From Malachius bipustulatus (taxonomy: Eukaryota; Arthropoda; Insecta; Coleoptera; Melyridae): a stretch of 64,000 nt of DNA. How positions within the stretch are numbered: the stretch's first letter is position 1; each line of letters opens with the position of its first letter. Below, one piece after another: positions 61,274 to 64,000 of the stretch. Both the position numbers and the translations under genes were made by a program. The stretch is taken from positions 38,391,637 through 38,455,636 of the forward strand of contig OU342632.1 of assembly GCA_910589415.1 (NCBI GenBank), given 5' to 3'. The notes under the pieces are model-generated. The model did no database searches. It saw only the letters and a program-made list of their open reading frames with translations, and was not told the origin of the DNA.

Positions 61274-64000
61274 TATGTAGTGTGTAAAACAGTCTTTATA
61301 GTATATAGATAATAATACTATAATAATATATAATAATACTATATAGATGAATATTTTCAACAAAAATCTATTACAAATATTCAAAATGTACAAATACTAT
61401 AGCAGAGAGATTGCTGAGTTGAAATCAATTTATGTAGTTAGTTAGTGCTACAATATGTATTCATCATTTTCTTACGCCTCATAATTATTCACATCCTTTT
61501 ATCGTATCAACACTTTCTAGCCTATTCCAACTCAAACTGTGAGCAACTCAGGTTCTCGTTTTATCGAAAGTAATAGAGGCCACGATTGACCTTTTGGCTA
61601 AAGCTTCTTTAAAAAATCCACACCGCAAGTAATTTTTTACAAAAAAGTTTTTGCATACTTCTAGTTGGGCATTGATCTTTTTTATAACTTACGTTCACAA
61701 CAAACAGCATCAGATGTAATCTACGGTGGATATTTCTAACGCACCAATGAAAATCAGATAGATCAAGCAGAAGAAAACTCCCAAATATTTTCTTTAGATA
61801 TTTCAAAGTAAACTTCTATTAGCATTTCGTATGAAAAATTAATGCTAATGCTTGACGAACATTAGGGAAAGCTTTTCACACATGCACGCGGCGGTAACAC
61901 CTTCATGGAAGTGGGGCGGTCGATAATATTCCCTTTCAGGGCACGAATAGCTCATTTCTCCGGTTCCGAGGTGACCATTCGACCGGAATACGACGCTACT
62001 TTCGTGGTCTCTACAGAATCCCAACTTCAGGAATTCACCTTCGTAAACACTAATAGGCAAGCGCATGTCTCGTGTTGGTTGCTGGACATTTCTATAGGTA
62101 TCCAGATCCAGATATTGAGGCTGTTCCATGAACCGAAATATTCACTGAAATATTACAGCAGTTCTGGATGGCTTTCAGTGAGATGAGACACACTATTAAA
62201 AATTTAAGCGGTTTTAGTCGAATATCTCCTCAACAATTGGACATTATTAATAGAACGTCAATAATAATACCACTCGGGCTTTTCGAAAATGAACTGATTC
62301 CAGGATGTTATGGTAAACGCTAAATTTACCATAACCCCGTAGGTATTAGGACCGTTCTGTTCTAAAACCTCTCTGGAAAATGATAATTTATATCAACAAT
62401 TCAGGTAAATATTGTTTTTCCTTCAAATTACCATACTGCTAATTTTAAATCAAATGACATGTTAATATAATTATGTAACAATAATATTCTGTTTATATTA
62501 CAAACAATAATATAAAACCATGTTTACAATACAAATTGTTCAGGTTTGCAGTTTTATAAGGATCGTTAACTATTCGAACAGATTATTAAAATAATCATAC
62601 ATAATATACATACCTGATATAACACAGGGAGGAATTTCTTGAATGAAAATGAAACACGATTATTGAATTGAAATAACTTTCTAAATATCGCCCGTGACGT
62701 TCATACCAATTGCATGGATTTTCCTTATCTAAAGATATTCCCTGTTGACCTAATTTGAATAATCTGCGTAATATCCAAGACGATTAAAATTACCATTGTT
62801 TTGAAGCAGAGAAGCGTCAAGAAACTATTCTGAACTGCAATACAATTCCTATTCATTACCGAGTATAATACTCCCGTCATAACATGTGGATTAACTTTGT
62901 ATAAACCTAATCCGAATTTCTGGGCTAACAGGCGAAGAATTAGCATATTCAACGAAGCAATTACTTCTTCAGAGACCGCGGGCTGAGTTTCATTTCATAC
63001 TGGCTGGGGACAAAACTTCCCGACTGCTTCACCTCACCGCACAAATATTCACAGACGAAGACTTTTTGATGCTGAAATTTTAGCTAACATTTGTTATGAC
63101 GGATTTGTTTGATTTCTCTGTTAATTTAGTGGAAAAGTCTCCGAATAATAGGACAAGTCAACAAGGTTTCGAGATGGTTTATGTCAAATAAATCAACTAT
63201 AATAATAAATATTATATTAACAATAATAGATAGTAGGTAGGCACACCTATACCTATACCTTCTCAAAAAAGAATAAAAAAATACAGAAAATTTAATTATA
63301 CAGGGTGATAAAAAATGAAAATCTAATATTTGTAGGATGTATAGTATGGTATAGTATACAGGGTAACATGGTAATGGTAGTATACATGTTAAGAAAATGA
63401 CAGATTAACTCTTTAGTACATTGGAGGGGACACTCAGTAAAGTACGGGAAAAATAATTATAAAAAATCCAGAGCTACATTTTAGAAGATACCGGGTGTAA
63501 CATAAGTACTGCGAAAGATTTCAGGGGGTGATTCCTGAGATCATTTTAAGAAAAAAAGTTCATATGAACATGGGTCCGAAAATGCTTACCCGCTGAGTCA
63601 TAGCCCCTCAAAGTTGGGACCCTGACAAAGGTTTTTATTTATTATCTCCGAAACCGTTCAACATAAGATGACGAAAATTACCGCATTGATTTAGTTGATT
63701 CAAAGTTGAAAATTTATATTTCAATAGTATACCAAATAAAAATTTTCCACGTGAGGCATTGCTTCAGCCACGATGTAGTTAGTTTAAGGTACACTCACTG
63801 CCCGCTTCTACAGCTGCGGAAAGCGGCACAGTCCGTCGCACAAGGCGCTAATATCACATCTAGTCAAACTGGAGGTCAGACAGGCCGCGGTAAAAATGGT
63901 AAAATAAAGAAAATTATAATTTATATTATTCAGGTGTCCCAAAACTCAAGTCATCCCTTGAAGAGCTAATAGGCCAACTCCATGACTGACCAGAATATCA
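61274..64000. other. Mostly non-coding right end, with a coding-like island and a repeat terminus
   Basis: A GC-richer island (about 61865-62190) has a possible acceptor (CCCTTTCAG before 61940) and donor (ATAG/GTATCC after 62096), open in one plus-strand frame (EYDATFVVSTESQ among the residues). It is also open on the minus strand, and I do not recognise either product. From about 63300 there are TACAGGGTGATAAAAAATG and, at 63490, a terminus-like TACCGGGTGTAACATAAG followed by about 150 bp of repeat-like sequence. Simple palindromic AT repeats lie at 61298-61350. Confidence 0.4.
63490..63645. repeat. Isolated transposon-terminus-like sequence
   Basis: It begins TACCGGGTGTAACATAAGTA and continues through CTGCGAAAGATTTCAGG and AACATGGGTCCGAAAATG. 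The arrangement resembles the terminal part of widespread insect DNA elements whose ends read TACAGGGTG. No complementary end was found inside the window; it may lie beyond the right edge or be lost. Confidence 0.4.

Noticed and set aside
1..64000. CRISPR arrays, bacterial operons, rRNA genes
   Set aside because: No regularly spaced repeats, Shine-Dalgarno-led gene strings or rRNA-like blocks are present. The DNA is eukaryotic.

Overview
The window is AT-rich insect nuclear DNA, from the interior or flank of a large gene, and is crowded with transposable-element remains. The evidence for an insect is one immunoglobulin-domain exon of the sidestep cell-adhesion family, several arthropod-type non-LTR retrotransposon lineages, tRNA-derived SINEs, Tc1/mariner-superfamily elements and many scattered TACCTA/TAGGTA motifs. 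The order cannot be fixed from this sequence; a beetle or another holometabolous or hemipteroid insect would fit.

Only one host exon is well supported: positions 6400-6565 on the minus strand. It carries the likely end of a signal peptide and the first half of an N-terminal Ig domain, between clean splice sites. Because it reads leftward, its following exons lie off the left edge. Much of 6566-64000 may be one long first intron or the upstream region, which would explain the lack of other genes. A weaker candidate is a short terminal exon at 37947-38092 (minus). A coding-like island at 61940-62096 is noted only as a possibility.

Layout from left to right. 0-4.5 kb: a 3' fragment of an RTE-type retrotransposon, a decayed long-inverted-repeat element, and a 5'-truncated Jockey/CR1-like retrotransposon with one frameshift, an (AAT)n tail and a short target duplication. 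4.5-7 kb: unique DNA with the sidestep exon. 7-12.5 kb: two foldback elements and a tRNA-derived SINE with a 13-bp target duplication. 12.5-20.6 kb: a long stretch with no recognisable gene. 20.6-25.6 kb: a second Jockey/CR1-like pseudogene with an (AAAT)n tail, a short tRNA-SINE, and an unusual element with identical 173-bp terminal direct repeats inside a 12-bp target duplication. 29.9-46.7 kb: two copies of one ~550-bp inverted-terminal-repeat element, a 239-bp MITE, a dead mariner-like transposase fragment, a second RTE scrap, a hAT-like element, another foldback element and a third tRNA-like SINE head. 48.6-50.7 kb: the best-preserved element, a 2187-bp transposon with near-identical ~460-bp inverted repeats, TA flanks and an uninterrupted 359-codon transposase whose acidic triad is spaced DD43D by my count. 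54.8-64 kb: two more long-inverted-repeat elements, a broken R1-like endonuclease region and a further repeat terminus.

The transposon at 48.6-50.7 kb is the only element that looks capable of coding for its own movement. The non-coding foldback elements with TA flanks and CAGGGTG/CAAGGTG-like ends may have depended on transposases of this general group, but that is inference.
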